Program-made: the position numbers and the translations under genes
NCBI GenBank assembly: GCA_001247695.2
Contig: LGRX02024790.1
Location: 49,985-113,984 of the forward strand
Length of the DNA stretch: 64,000 bases
Reading direction: 5' to 3'
Source: Cymbomonas tetramitiformis
Taxonomy: Eukaryota > Chlorophyta > Pyramimonadophyceae > Pyramimonadales > Pyramimonadaceae
The notes under the pieces: model-generated
What the model was told of the DNA's origin: nothing
Database searches by the model: none
The model's input: only the letters and a program-made list of their open reading frames with translations
Part shown: in pieces, positions 57,301 to 63,100 of the stretch
Layout: the number at the start of each line of letters is the position of its first letter
Numbering within the stretch: the stretch's first letter is position 1

Positions 57301-57461
57301 GGTTTTTCAGTTGCTGGACGTCTTGTGTCTGGCTTGTTCGTACAGGGGTTTTGGGCACTACATGCAAAGTACGGCGCTACAGACACTGGGTGGCGCACCT
57401 CGTTTCTCACCTGTGTCGCCCCATCGCCGTTGTTACCGTTGTCTTGGAGTCCTGCGAACAC
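42327..57461 (-). CDS. 5,044-residue retrotransposon polyprotein: Ulp1-like protease, APE, RT, RNase H, R2-like endonuclease
   Basis: Positions are approximate. Residues 1-720 form an ORF1-like region with a helical, coiled-coil-prone part (550-680) and GC-rich codons. 720-1000 is low-complexity. 1010-1440 holds three repeats of about 158 residues, and 1490-1590 two of about 60. A Ulp1/C48-type cysteine protease at 1840-1970 shows H in GNGHW, D in YVYDSMG, and Q and C in QHDAFSCGVW. APE at 2365-2610 has NFLTWNIQG, VTET, ICGDLNATTG and MSDHK. The reverse transcriptase (2920-3260) has YVDFENAYGSVDH, GILQGDSMSPLLF, AFVDDL near 3176 and YLGVLL. RNase H at 4315-4460 has YTDGS, NRAEL, CTDSL and HGNEMADEVA. 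A Gln/Glu-rich coiled coil follows (4545-4740). The C terminus has a CCHC-type cluster near 4803 and a PD-(D/E)xK-like part, HYVDIVMLEG then HLIEVTY, with KTKYTKY behind. It should nick DNA and copy its RNA at the target; the protease may cut the polyprotein or act on host ubiquitin-like tags. Confidence 0.85.
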   Translation of the reverse strand: MFAGLQDNGNNGDGATQVRNEVRHPVSVAPYFACSAQNPCTNKPDTRRPATEKPKLANMKAGNVRKFGERSPQQVGQEDKSSRYMERDRGSADQENTEEFIREIRAQAAKKTDTYPGGATMPDLCDTHGEDMKKLIEAAGAEDADMTVLEAVAEYMTVYEDARNVKYQRGFPLETIYGLPAGHGRTHYQLVVNCTDLTSEEQDETGMHKKGPQVTVGPFREEPKAAQQYIGHLESAIRHFHDLPDTAPVLCSGKTQLRWYADKIAELHLTFEKSEYAITALATSLAHLPLHCVPLGADNFQAADVCIPRVRVFHPRQTRTGNAERQLHIISEELRGHTTKDLEKQLRSMPSVESAIKGARGLPAYMEKHTNSIRLVAVTEEAADNIESKVLAFPGLGEYTVQRIRPSLTNRGEDETEVIVVDKGSTINLAADLPNLVAAIQEVFTQAGLGEAAEHLKPLPATTVRPGTDPAKPETYMRVRITKSGNLFTGLASEAAYEWLGRQDRRTVRLSLPNKSRSYLLQHSDFSRTGDKFKGRRGKAAPSAAGAQQTEDIVQALESKLSNQWAKVAKGGAGDEAINELRKAVEKLEGTCKSGFTDSVEATNNVSSKVDEVKDSVIDLTEENRVFQKQHIGISSEILTSFSNSNNALAKLLKGHRTPEPAKKNLRRPREASEPSDSDGGMEIDEETLSELKRLQKARVSSLGEKSSSRDKGPLAYGVEGNSTGTHNLTKKFGHRLRNQAQDEKWNPTTCVTEPARTQHKRKGNQLNKYWLGSCMHRRPRQTKGRNWSSWNNSWQSLAPTEANALGADRNSLAEATSCIGPYSFEARKSPVYQKILVKQKPEVKSNSAKSKPATGNSASCPYSCTVPIGTQAAKPTTRHKCERASNNTGTNCHHTAATVAASNSTQYRERAGTPGTRAAKNDIKHTITLSSCTCNKIHYETVNRIKATSRSPEASSPCTREVSSREHIQELPLGQEGNPKPTLRKISTNQPQRVKAMVSPTGKLLWGLYCKMADNIHTFRSNRQITAFSELLQELYVKIRSSVKTGLTEQYFKETTEGQTQRHIEKNEVQIYGCKDGMMLQANVTRNRKKNAGSGEHAHWQDDGDSNNKKNPQDILNGNRRTATTRTAIWRKTRGNPNPKGAYLQKREGIGAHKSKIRRKYFTQGLQMAKYEHEMKMNLNGRLWTFSELLQKLYVKIRNFVKTTPAEQYFKEATKSYAQRYMGKNEAQICCKKNGTPLQTCVTRNKENRVKPEEHAHRRNDRDNNNKRNPQDTLKGKRPIMTACTAIYREMKGNPNPKGQYLQKKGGIGAHNNKIRRKNFAQSLQMVKYKQQMKMSLNRRHWIFSELPQELYVKIRSFVQMAQKGKYFEGTPIGYIRIRIEENEVQKCNEKGVRGQNERVTRNKGGSMGGGKHTRRRCVVSNGHEGNSRGTLMKAILAICVAATFLTKSNSGGRITPAQKLTQWVRVTACRKTSRKVGTGMQKETPERVRVTCLQKRNTAATTITRQATETRKGKEKMPRGEDNRSQGTTQEKPSKGVLGEAPEREHAAQCMQKRSTAATAKTRQKVETGKVSEKMPRGVNDQRQEITQEKPPKGPSWLATTEEGGRRANFRRNLTYYLRANRQEHAHAHIRGRRYWSEHEKGKTCRWVQRTKYDRPQLVRSNQVVRQETKDRDNSKWARKHGEMRRMRREGQNIARTVGAQIMSMHVTLSVLGTLAKRKEQAQLAMKNPRQEVPQVKAVNEMSAAARGAALGTRPNRKAEQIEETGRYAEATPQPSHIGGGTCSNEKMEGQYPKNSVTQGIFAKDGKLNMHQVDLALETLEDNPPGSTTMQEILKMLRENDKKFLEMVKEKVAKKGGTQIPVVGNGHWLLLMVGVCVAKDNRTLQAYVYDSMGMERQTRKKTAQGHTRMAEELQGAVSAWVTGNKEAMGCLEARATPMYDRHQHDAFSCGVWVIYIAELWQQWLLERNGAWIQHVYTNTLQTSRCVTIHTTEIVNKCRDRFRPKIKSAIMRENKPQAEQDTDEVELTREDPAKRTGAKQARTQGTCAADTFMREVGRGRTGEQVEDTMRQQGVGIQTIMNVQEALQALQQDTEALIDETMSKLSTDGRTQIAIRDGEKWAMMMLTITRQDMQAHVWLPTGGIEKRDELLIAIDVWTILREAYDLQKVKYSELKTHSTPPEWERFSQGEQAIRVAGSWKYWHVDGKPGHFKLGTRNTARLQKETREMRRTTEQTTGLAEEDMKSDEPKEDGRAPTTEQHATGEATEEKNTSTTDKLVQATLRFLPISKEQANERLKKEEGTATGKKLRPPANAKKYPPPTTTTKMNKRDNEETKGSMEALKQWGGNMPKTENLNTEEMGEAQQHTINFLTWNIQGSPHSLYELEEQMRKWEIDIAIVTETKTANEEIKRHFRNKKQSNVCTNVPTEEGEGEESNHKAGLAVILTGEYAKPHNYTEVQVPHLRGVLTHTLLHFPGGKYLHLLGVYYPVEGKDVAEETGRGELDREAARNGIQEYVRMVTTASDNAIGQTVLICGDLNATTGTPKNSRDREWNKTLEATGLQDVGGTRETTLTWHERRNIDRMLASKAELQYYTQPTAGELTELHMSDHKMVCTTQLDLKAWGTHRPTTQKPQHAKTDRLKLPLTEAEGNTLRQTLDAAYTKELQDEMQEAINGIKTAASTRHRKRAIDYAGGVVARIMGEARDRAMMDVNLPKQAAAPEQQHGLHLPKTLRKERDGHLKERNRCRENIALWKKDIETREQVTEEARTEDFDNRTNEMREWEQWEREQKKLATKEARKCIKEHEANRKQKTRMKMREGYWGNIKHYHKLIYKKEIENGTAPATTIQAIETMQGELVVGHQKVAQAMGEHIAWSEPYKMKEPEKGLKDTPPWLDERYKNYMRENQCKRPDQTKVNLNVDKEAYRQAVKKMKTNKAAGPMGIQNEILKQMPDRFHDQLCELMKLMWEHRHTPLPWKKGYFCFHHKQGEVTKQKNYRPIALLDCLFKLYTTVLTKMLADFCEINGMLSEAQEGSRESHNTMKQLTRVTNAIEDANLSKRSLHATYVDFENAYGSVDHERLITTLKHLGVPPQLTEAVRDILGENEEDSMQMRAKVGDQVSEEVPIRRGILQGDSMSPLLFILYLEPLLRWLEVGDHGYQHRYATDRELRGELRTSSGAFVDDLIILTKLMTGMEQQLKKLSAFGDWSGLRINEDKTKITGVEHGNKNVKESRHQGVKCGSRTLKVLKAGDTYKYLGVLLNMLGTWKEEKRKSLRELKRRIDALLATPLTQRQKEYSMKSAILGKFKYGLHLGIYTQGEIQQAENQLGAAMKRIYGLPANGTPNELNTEEKEEYGLGLQSLQAIYAQEVYTGLAGAVQSEEDKGAQMGYGKRERNLQTRQRMSQVSRSTAGLLEKHFEERGHSSTRSKLKMGLQTQTNTLRKMNALNEYGIRVKGVGTHMQELGKETLPIMRQLGKAKRVYTNAEMEGTTRTTKHQRIMDTEYRDPQSQPATTGFEKMGTVNVIRETKTQQATKQINFTKLLTLFRNYPDLKNLTTADGKSAIPIETLKATGGRKHDTKTATKIAQGMLHLYPYICEAQPNDIKKPGDHWDHVWNRRLKPEYIQERKTGELERYTKSTVSMENISNWPAQIKALHEAGNSLKDILQLVSMYPLANQTKHFEQSEVEWTEQEKEVLGIETDQEKEEDDVMTTRHPRGRVKRKSGQQDRGQWSTQEDRMEMLGQEGNYTPAGILATRQYLQNYTDSTSKVTQYEIRWTDGEGNERTTWSTEETVRTHLLKHNLSSDQGWKNLVEEWKNDKRDKRTKREPAEEILAGQPNGEQRYWKEVTHLEICTRETNPDQDIRHIPGVKDRQLRTEGDTTYCYEPEGSLIGTLSTVKARELYDRYAEAVGDSTAQRPTEKQLAKRLKLSVEHKIHVNTFEEEIAQLLIRYSSKAEMKHRKRNLQNHWTFPPEMMEAVHTAMGVQTEVFASPLNVHRDTRTYYSQYPRDSVFGAVGSAWEEQWEKLGSYQFNPEYTAGDLYKALKKAINSTKTAEPVLGVGIYPTYAKSPYRKLLNKHMGYRVHELLEIKEGQFTFLPPDHWMQGNLQKPKQCNWNMRILVVANAAGWRKYCPDALKTHDIFSKALLKCPQSKVRTIGRACYIHRPLTLKDADRRPRSITEWEKDCVIDSAPWMNHELPVMQALPGSHLENHTEKIIDRWMEDREKEGEHRGGDRGPRPTTMDVLRANTTWSREEINRDALRRWALQFTGPDTTDEHINGDQWLQWERGEKEKAGPPPESKWDNQGKGYPEPHRRHNRNNMIYTDGSQRKVKKENGEVEEVTAAGVWDPRGERAMNHMQRWAGRCQTVNRAELTAIYMALTLDSNSGEEKVSICTDSLTSLYQIQNMKRRPHTLERHVHRDLLWKIMKQIQKLNKEGTKVALYKVKAHVGIHGNEMADEVAKRACEEGEYGLNHDNTDTVMLLAICEATGRQLEGHQAILNHVTKKVREAKMTGKTNIIQRLKRKLETGPEEWETKRQRIERKEAEYAQRNREPTEIGTAWADTWPDEPEWQQEQEEELELQRMERLEEEALIQEQQVQTAQQAKQKRGQGRESTRGVEMNKEQGWKTRTIQKEEALEQGERQKRRRTQSQAKPDQPALREAEGPREAQGETAQGSTQKLKLPETQNVDTTTQQDTVAELREMAQQQEEAQEEWRALQEMVQDQEAAQKEVHQVKEWRKSSREKILTATQEKPEKYMQHLKGDKAMHKLSNGYWKKGTEYLNEKDVTVLLRCRANKLPAGPYKKQQGGRRSQKCKCCGMPRQVNAGGFIRTAHVLGGCTEREIKNMIISRSDETTKMIAKAISKGRKGGCVIRTHAGKKGKGMNNGRPIEDFLLTRGQCRLDGRNTPAPAHGKDTIPHYVDIVMLEGTEKGNEQPGYTHQKAMTEAGHIHLIEVTYTDEMSWEEALKTKYTKYTPLVKLLELYGYKVTLHVMVFGNTGTIYEHTEKILTKHLGFDRQEALHLLRKIHDLATGFAVSLNRLYRTKVDKEPD
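53150..54430 (-). repeat. Three in-frame repeats of about 475 bp in the polyprotein ORF
   Basis: The marker AGCTCCTGGAGCAATTCGCT, or a close variant, occurs at about 54355, 53878 and 53405. Each repeat encodes a FSELLQELYVKIRSSVKT-like start, a QYFKE block, NEVQ, VTRN, and GNPNPKGAYLQK near the end (the third is partial). All three stay in frame with no stop although they have diverged. Function unknown. Confidence 0.75.
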
Positions 57462-57565
57462 AGTCAGTAGGAAAATTACATTTTTAAAAATATCTATTTT
57501 TGTGCCCCGCGGCCCGGAGAGAGGTGCACGCCTCAGACGGGTTCGCGAGAAGTGTTGCTGTTGGA

Positions 57566-57909
57566 CAATATGTGCCTTAAATAAGTATATTATTCATAAA
57601 AGGGATACCCAAATTATATGAAGTATCAACTAATGAAACATGTCCGAAGTCTATGAAGGATGAAGTTGTATAGCTACATAAGGAACTATACTATAACTTG
57701 CTTACTTTATTGATTTTAATTCCCCCCAAAGGCATCAACATAGTGATTACAAAAGTTCATTTTCGACCGGCTTGAATTATTTATTTAAAGTTTTAACGTT
57801 GTTTCCTGTCGTCTCACTTGGGGATATTATTATTTCTGCAATTTACTTTATTTTGTTGTTGTTGGCATGCTATGGCCAGTTCCAAATTATTTTATGATGT
57901 TTTTTTTGT
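57566..57909. other. AT-rich spacer with a TATG microsatellite
   Basis: No gene is recognised. A run of TATG units ends near 57932 and is followed by GCGATTTTGTGCCAG, which could be a splice acceptor for the next gene. Confidence 0.4.
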
Positions 57910-58800
57910 ATGTATGTATGTATGTATGTATGCGATTTTGTGCCAGGGAACAATAGCCCTGCCAAGCCATTCGATTGGCATATTGTATTTATGCGTACTG
58001 GGGCAGTGAGATTGCAATGGGCTCGGAAGGGGACTCCCGAGCCATTGACTTCGTACTATGGGGAGCGAAAGCCTGGACTTGATTATAGCTGGCAGCATAT
58101 TATCGTCCACCCTTCTGGGGCGCTACGCCGCTGGGAGCGTAATAGGGGCGGCGGCTGGTTTCTGGAAGACGCCACTCAGTTGAAGGCGCCGGTAGCGCCA
58201 TTCTCATTACCGATCAGCAGCGTTGGATACTGGAATCCGACGATTGTGATTGACGATGACGAATATCGTGGAATTCCCTACACGGGGCGTAAGCCTATAC
58301 ACTCAGCGCCTACGGACAGTGAAGATTCGGGTACAGGCGCTGTGTCCTGGAGTAAGGAGAAGTTGCCAGATTCTGATGACAATGATGACGCAGGTGTCAC
58401 TAACAGTAAGGAGAAGCTACCAGGTTCGGATGACAAAGATGACGCGGGTGTCATATATGACATGGACACTGCCAGTCCGAAATGGGAGCCAACTTCGCCT
58501 GAATATGATGACACCGAGGATGACGTCAGCGAGTTCGATGACTTGGTAGCCGACGATGCTGAAGAACAAGCTGAAGCTCGAAGGTTGAAGAGACTGGGAC
58601 TGCAATTGATCATGGATGAGAAGGGTGAACTTCACTGGGTACCAAAGGGCACCTCCCCGACCTCACCTGTTCAGCCCGATGATCAGCCTATTACCGAGCA
58701 GAAGGCTGAGGCCATATCTGAGGATGCCCCAGCCTCTGTGGTGGAGACTGTTCATGTACAGTACCACCGAAGAAACCATATGGGTCGGATACTGGATTGA
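57910..58800 (+). CDS. Unrecognised acidic protein with an internal duplication
   Basis: An open frame of 296 codons. The first residues come from a TATG microsatellite, and a likely splice acceptor (TGTGCCAG) ends at 57946, so the true start may be in an upstream exon. Residues about 20-110 look globular, with many Trp and Tyr (WQHIIVHPSGALRRWERN, GGGWFLEDA). From about 135 the chain is acidic and probably disordered, with a duplicated unit, SKEKLPDSDDNDDAGV then SKEKLPGSDDKDDAGV. A basic patch (EARRLKRLGLQ) follows. Downstream, a short frame from 58806 encodes SSDSDEEEVLDVAPRRKKAK, an acidic tract plus a nuclear-localisation-like patch, and could be a further exon or a frameshifted end. I do not recognise the family. 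It lies between two retroelements and may belong to either or to the host. Confidence 0.5.
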   Translation: MYVCMYVCDFVPGNNSPAKPFDWHIVFMRTGAVRLQWARKGTPEPLTSYYGERKPGLDYSWQHIIVHPSGALRRWERNRGGGWFLEDATQLKAPVAPFSLPISSVGYWNPTIVIDDDEYRGIPYTGRKPIHSAPTDSEDSGTGAVSWSKEKLPDSDDNDDAGVTNSKEKLPGSDDKDDAGVIYDMDTASPKWEPTSPEYDDTEDDVSEFDDLVADDAEEQAEARRLKRLGLQLIMDEKGELHWVPKGTSPTSPVQPDDQPITEQKAEAISEDAPASVVETVHVQYHRRNHMGRILD

Positions 58801-58988
58801 CTTCAATGGTTGAGAATAAGGCTGGGGTGTCTGAAGAGACGAAGAGGCAATCTAGGAAATATCCGAGATGTTGGACACATGAGTATATAACTCAATTGAA
58901 ATGCACCATGAGCAGTGACAGTGATGAAGAAGAAGTGCTTGACGTGGCTCCTCGTAGGAAGAAGGCAAAGATCAGCAAGGGACAATGA

Positions 58989-59260
58989 AATCAACTGTCT
59001 TGATTAGGATTGTTCAAATGCAGATTCTCTGATTAGGATTTGTATAGGTGGCAGATGATGATATGCCCGCCGACATGGGACAGATCGATTAGAGATATGA
59101 ACTGCGCGCCTTGAAAGTATAAGACCTGAATATTGCCCATTTGGAGGCTGTTCTAACTTGAAGTAACTATTTGGAGGAGCTGTTGCTCAACCTGTTAATT
59201 TACTGGTCAATCTTTCCTGCCATAAAGATATTGCAATTGCTTGAATTGTAGCCTTGTTCA
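58989..59260 (+). repeat. Putative end of the 5' LTR of a retrotransposon
   Basis: The sequence ends GCCTTGTTCA two bases before a primer-binding site, which places an LTR end at 59260. The other LTR lies outside the window, so the left boundary is unknown and the start given here is arbitrary. Confidence 0.4.
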
Positions 59261-59262
59261 AC

Positions 59263-59274
59263 TGGTATCAGAAC
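59263..59274 (+). promoter_or_regulatory. Primer-binding site, initiator-Met tRNA type
   Basis: TGGTATCAGAAC differs by one base from TGGTATCAGAGC, the standard primer site for LTR elements that use initiator methionine tRNA. It lies 2 bp after a CA that would end the LTR and 840 bp upstream of the gag ORF. Confidence 0.7.
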
Positions 59275-60113
59275 ATTGCAATTTTGTACACTGCAACATT
59301 GCCGACTACGGACCCGTGCCCCAAGATTGAAGCAAGATTTACCTCTGACTGACCCTTGAGCTCAGGCTCGGATACAGTCACGTGCTCAAGAAGTCTTCAC
59401 TTGGAAGTGGTATTGCTCTGCGCCTTTTTGCCCCCTGACTTTCACCCTGCATGCAAACAGGCGATTTTCCAAAATTGTTATGCTGCAAAATGGTCAGAAA
59501 GTGGGAAAAGAAGCCGCCAGCAACTCAAATTTACCGGGATTAACAGCCAGATTGACCCGAACGGAGAGTGAAAAGTGGACCAGTGGTCAGATTGAGAAAA
59601 GAGGACCTCGGAGACAGTTTTAACGTAGACACAAAAATTCCTGACGTTTCTTGATAGTTTTTTGTCGTTTGGAACCTGGCCCTGAGACCTGGGTCCTCAT
59701 AGATCGCTACATTTTAAATTGGGATGGCCAACCGGCACGACAGAGCAAAATTAGACAAATTTGAGCCCATCAGACTACATAGGAGGAAACGGGAGCCCAG
59801 AAGGATAGTTTTCTATTTTTTTTTATATTCTTTGAAGGAAAAAAATAGTCTCCAACACTGGGACCTGGCCAATTAGTCTGGATTGCTCCGGGATGGCCGC
59901 CAAGAAATTAGCCAAACTGCCGATCAACACTCAATTTTTGAAATTTGGCCACCAAAAACTGCATTGCACTCTGGAAAGCATATTTCTTTGTTCACCACGA
60001 CTTCCACTGCTACGATGAAATGTTTTTCTGAGTGTTCTGGGGAATTTGCCCAAATTGGACAGATTTGACTTCCCCAACGGTCAGATTTACACTTTTCCAC
60101 TCTTAATTTCAAC
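59275..60113 (+). other. Leader between the primer site and gag
   Basis: No coding region is supported. The short frame at 59356-59571 has no motif. This is the expected place for the packaging signal of the element. Confidence 0.45.
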
Positions 60114-63100
60114 ATGATGCAAAACGCCAACACGGGACGCTCACCTCCAACGTCGCCTACGTCGACTCCCAGGCGTACAAGGGGACGACAGGCCAGCCAG
60201 CGCAGCACGAGAGGTGTTGCAGCCACTGGAACCACTGGCAAGGGGGCGAAGGGCACCTACAAGGCGCCCTCTCCGGGTCAGCCGCCGCAGGCTGCGACAA
60301 CAGCAGGTGCGCCAAGCTTCCAGATACCCAAGAAGAAGTCGACCCTGTCAGCTGATGCTCCTGAGTTTAACAGCATGACTCCTCTGGCTCTGGATTCTGG
60401 AACAGCTTGTGTGACACCTTCCCTGGAGGAGGCTGTAACGGTACCTAAACAGCGCCCTAATCCGCCCCTGCGTCATGCAAGAGCGGCGTCACCAAGGGTG
60501 CTGACTGTTGACACCCCTGGTGCAGGGCGAAACATGAGGGCGACTCCCCAGCGGTATGTCAACTTGACCTCCCCTTCCCCTGGCATTCTGCGACTGCCCG
60601 GAAGCCGCGACCTGAGCCCTCCAGCTCCGCGCCAGCGAAGCCCGCCTCGGACTCGAGACCGGACCCCGCCACCGCCGCGCTGCAGGAGCCCACCGCGGAC
60701 GCGCGACATGAGTCCTCCAGCTCCAAGACCGCGAAGCCCTTTGACCTCCTACAGGACTCCACACACTTGGTCTGGAGCTACGGTGATGACCTCCCCGCAC
60801 GGCCAGCTGCCCACGCCATTCAGCGAGAACGCGCTTCAGGCTGAGTCCGCGGGAGCAGCCTCTGTGGGACAACCTTTACCGGCTGGCCGACCACCTCGCG
60901 ACCCGATCGCCGTGCGCGAAATGACCGAGGTCAAAATTGCAGCATGTGAGCAGGACATGCAGAATGAGGCGAATGAGCAGAAACCAGGACTTCGCCAATT
61001 TCCCTCCCGCTTTGATGTGGCCAACTGGCGAAAGCGCCAGCAGCAGGGTGAGAATCTCGCCTGGACTCCGCGCCCTAACCAAGGGGGTGTGGGGGCAGCG
61101 GGGAGGTCAGAAGACACGCACCAAAGCATTGCTGGCGAACCCATGGCACACTCAATGCATCCAACTCCCTCCTCAACAAGCAACGGGGAGGTGGGGGCAG
61201 CGGGGAGGACAGGTGGCTCCGGCTTGACAGGTGGCCCACGCCACATAAGCATAGCATGTTCTGGGCATTCGCTGACATCGCCGCTTACGGAGAAGGTGAA
61301 CGGTGACTCTCTGACCTCACCGATTACCGATACCGTTACGGAACCTAAGGTGATCGGTGACTCTATGGCAAGGTTATCGGTGACTTTCGAGTCCGAGATA
61401 GACAGCGAGGCAACTTCACTGACGCCCTCACTGACTCAGGCGACTACGGAGGCAGCTACGGTTACGGATATGCTCGAGTCCCTGTTGAACTGCGAGTCCA
61501 GACCTTTGACTACCTCGCTGACCTCAACAACTACGGATATGCCCGAGTCCCTGTTGAACCGCGAGTCCAGACCTTTGACTACCTCGCTGACCTCAACAAC
61601 TACGGAGCAGCCAGTCAGCTCAGTCAGTTACGCAGACCTCGCACTCAGGCGTGGCGTTGGACTCGCAGCCTACCAGCCGCCGCCTCTTCCAGTCATCGAA
61701 CCCCCTTCTCAAGCAGATGTCCTCAGCAGAATTCCAGTCAGAAACTTACCTCTGAACCCAGACTCAGTGAACCAGCTTTCTCGCCGGGAGAGGCGCCATC
61801 AGAGATGGGAACAGAACCAGCAGCGCCTGGCAGAACAGCGCAGAGCACTCTTCTCTGCCCCCGCCTCAGCCAGCACGCCCTCAGATGCCTCTGTCCCCGC
61901 ACTGAACTCTCAGCATCAATCCCTAATGCAGAATCAGATGATGTTAGAGGTATCGGAGTACATGCAAAATCTGCATCAGCAAGTGCTCCAACACTATCCG
62001 CATCTGACTTCGGTTCTACCAGCAGTGGGCGCTCCACCTATGACGCCCTACCAGCACACCTTAGGATGGGCGAGCGGTTTACCAGGTGCACCGGCGCCAG
62101 CAGCTGGATCAGGTCCCTGGCTGGTACCCGCACCGGCTCAACCGGTTCCCGCACCGGCTCAACCGGCTCCAGCACCGGCTCAACCGGCTCCGGCACCGGC
62201 TCATCCGGCGCCGGCACCATTTCAGCCAGATCCACCGGCTACCGGCTCATCGCCTTCTGACTCCGCTGAGCCTGATCATCCGTCACCAGGAAACTCGCCC
62301 CCGCCTTCAGACAATGGTGAACCACGACACAGGCGTCTAGATGTGTTGCTATGGACTTTAGAAGGAGCCTCCTTCTGGTTGAGAAATCACCTGTCCTCTT
62401 CCTCCGCAGTTACTGTCAGCCACGGCGCTGAGGCACAATACTCTTACCGACTGCCAACCATGCCCGGAAGCGCCAGTCACTTCATAACCGATACCAATCG
62501 GATTTGGATGACTATGCGGCACATCGGAGTGGACATCCAAGACCTGGCGCAGCATGGGTCAGTGCATACTCCTGTGCGCCTGACTGAGATTGAGGACAGT
62601 GACGCTTTCACTCTGGAAGTGGAGAAAACGCAAGTGGATGAAGCGCGGCGTTGCGCGGAAAGCCGTACTGGAACTCAGCAGAGACGCCTACCCTTGTACT
62701 CATGGGTGACCATCGCGGAAAATGCCTTAGAGTCCGAGTTGACAGAATTTGACCCCCTGGGACTCCAAATTTGGGCAGCATTTTCATCTTCCGAGGCGTA
62801 CTTGTTTCGAGGAATGGCGGCTGGCAACCAACCAACTCCCGCCACAGTACCGGCTAGACTGGGCGTCAACCGGTTTCCCTCTGGTGTTCCCAGCGCAGCA
62901 GAGTACAGATCGCCTGGAAATTCCTTGCCAGCGGCCCCGGGACTCCTGCCAGTGGACCAGCGCCTTTCTCAATTCCCAGGGCACCACGATCTTATGGGAG
63001 CGGCTTCTCCAAGTGATGTCTACCGAGAATCCAAGACAGTGGCTGATGTGCTCAAGCTGATCAGAGACATTCCTATGTACCCCTCCTCCGCTGAACTAAT

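Larger units (their letters stand above)
42243..57557 (-). mobile_element. Apparently full-length giant non-LTR retrotransposon (Dualen/RandI-like)
   Basis: The element runs on the minus strand from about 57557 (5' end) to 42243 (3' end), 15.3 kb. It carries one uninterrupted ORF, a 5' leader of about 96 bp, and a pyrimidine-rich tail (TCTTTTTCTTTTTC-like on the minus strand) at the 3' end. The tail abuts CTGTTGGA at 42235-42242, and the same 8 bp occurs at 57558-57565, a candidate target-site duplication. The combination of APE and R2-like endonucleases around one reverse transcriptase is that of the Dualen/RandI clade. It sits about 1 kb downstream of eRF3, convergent with it. Confidence 0.85.
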
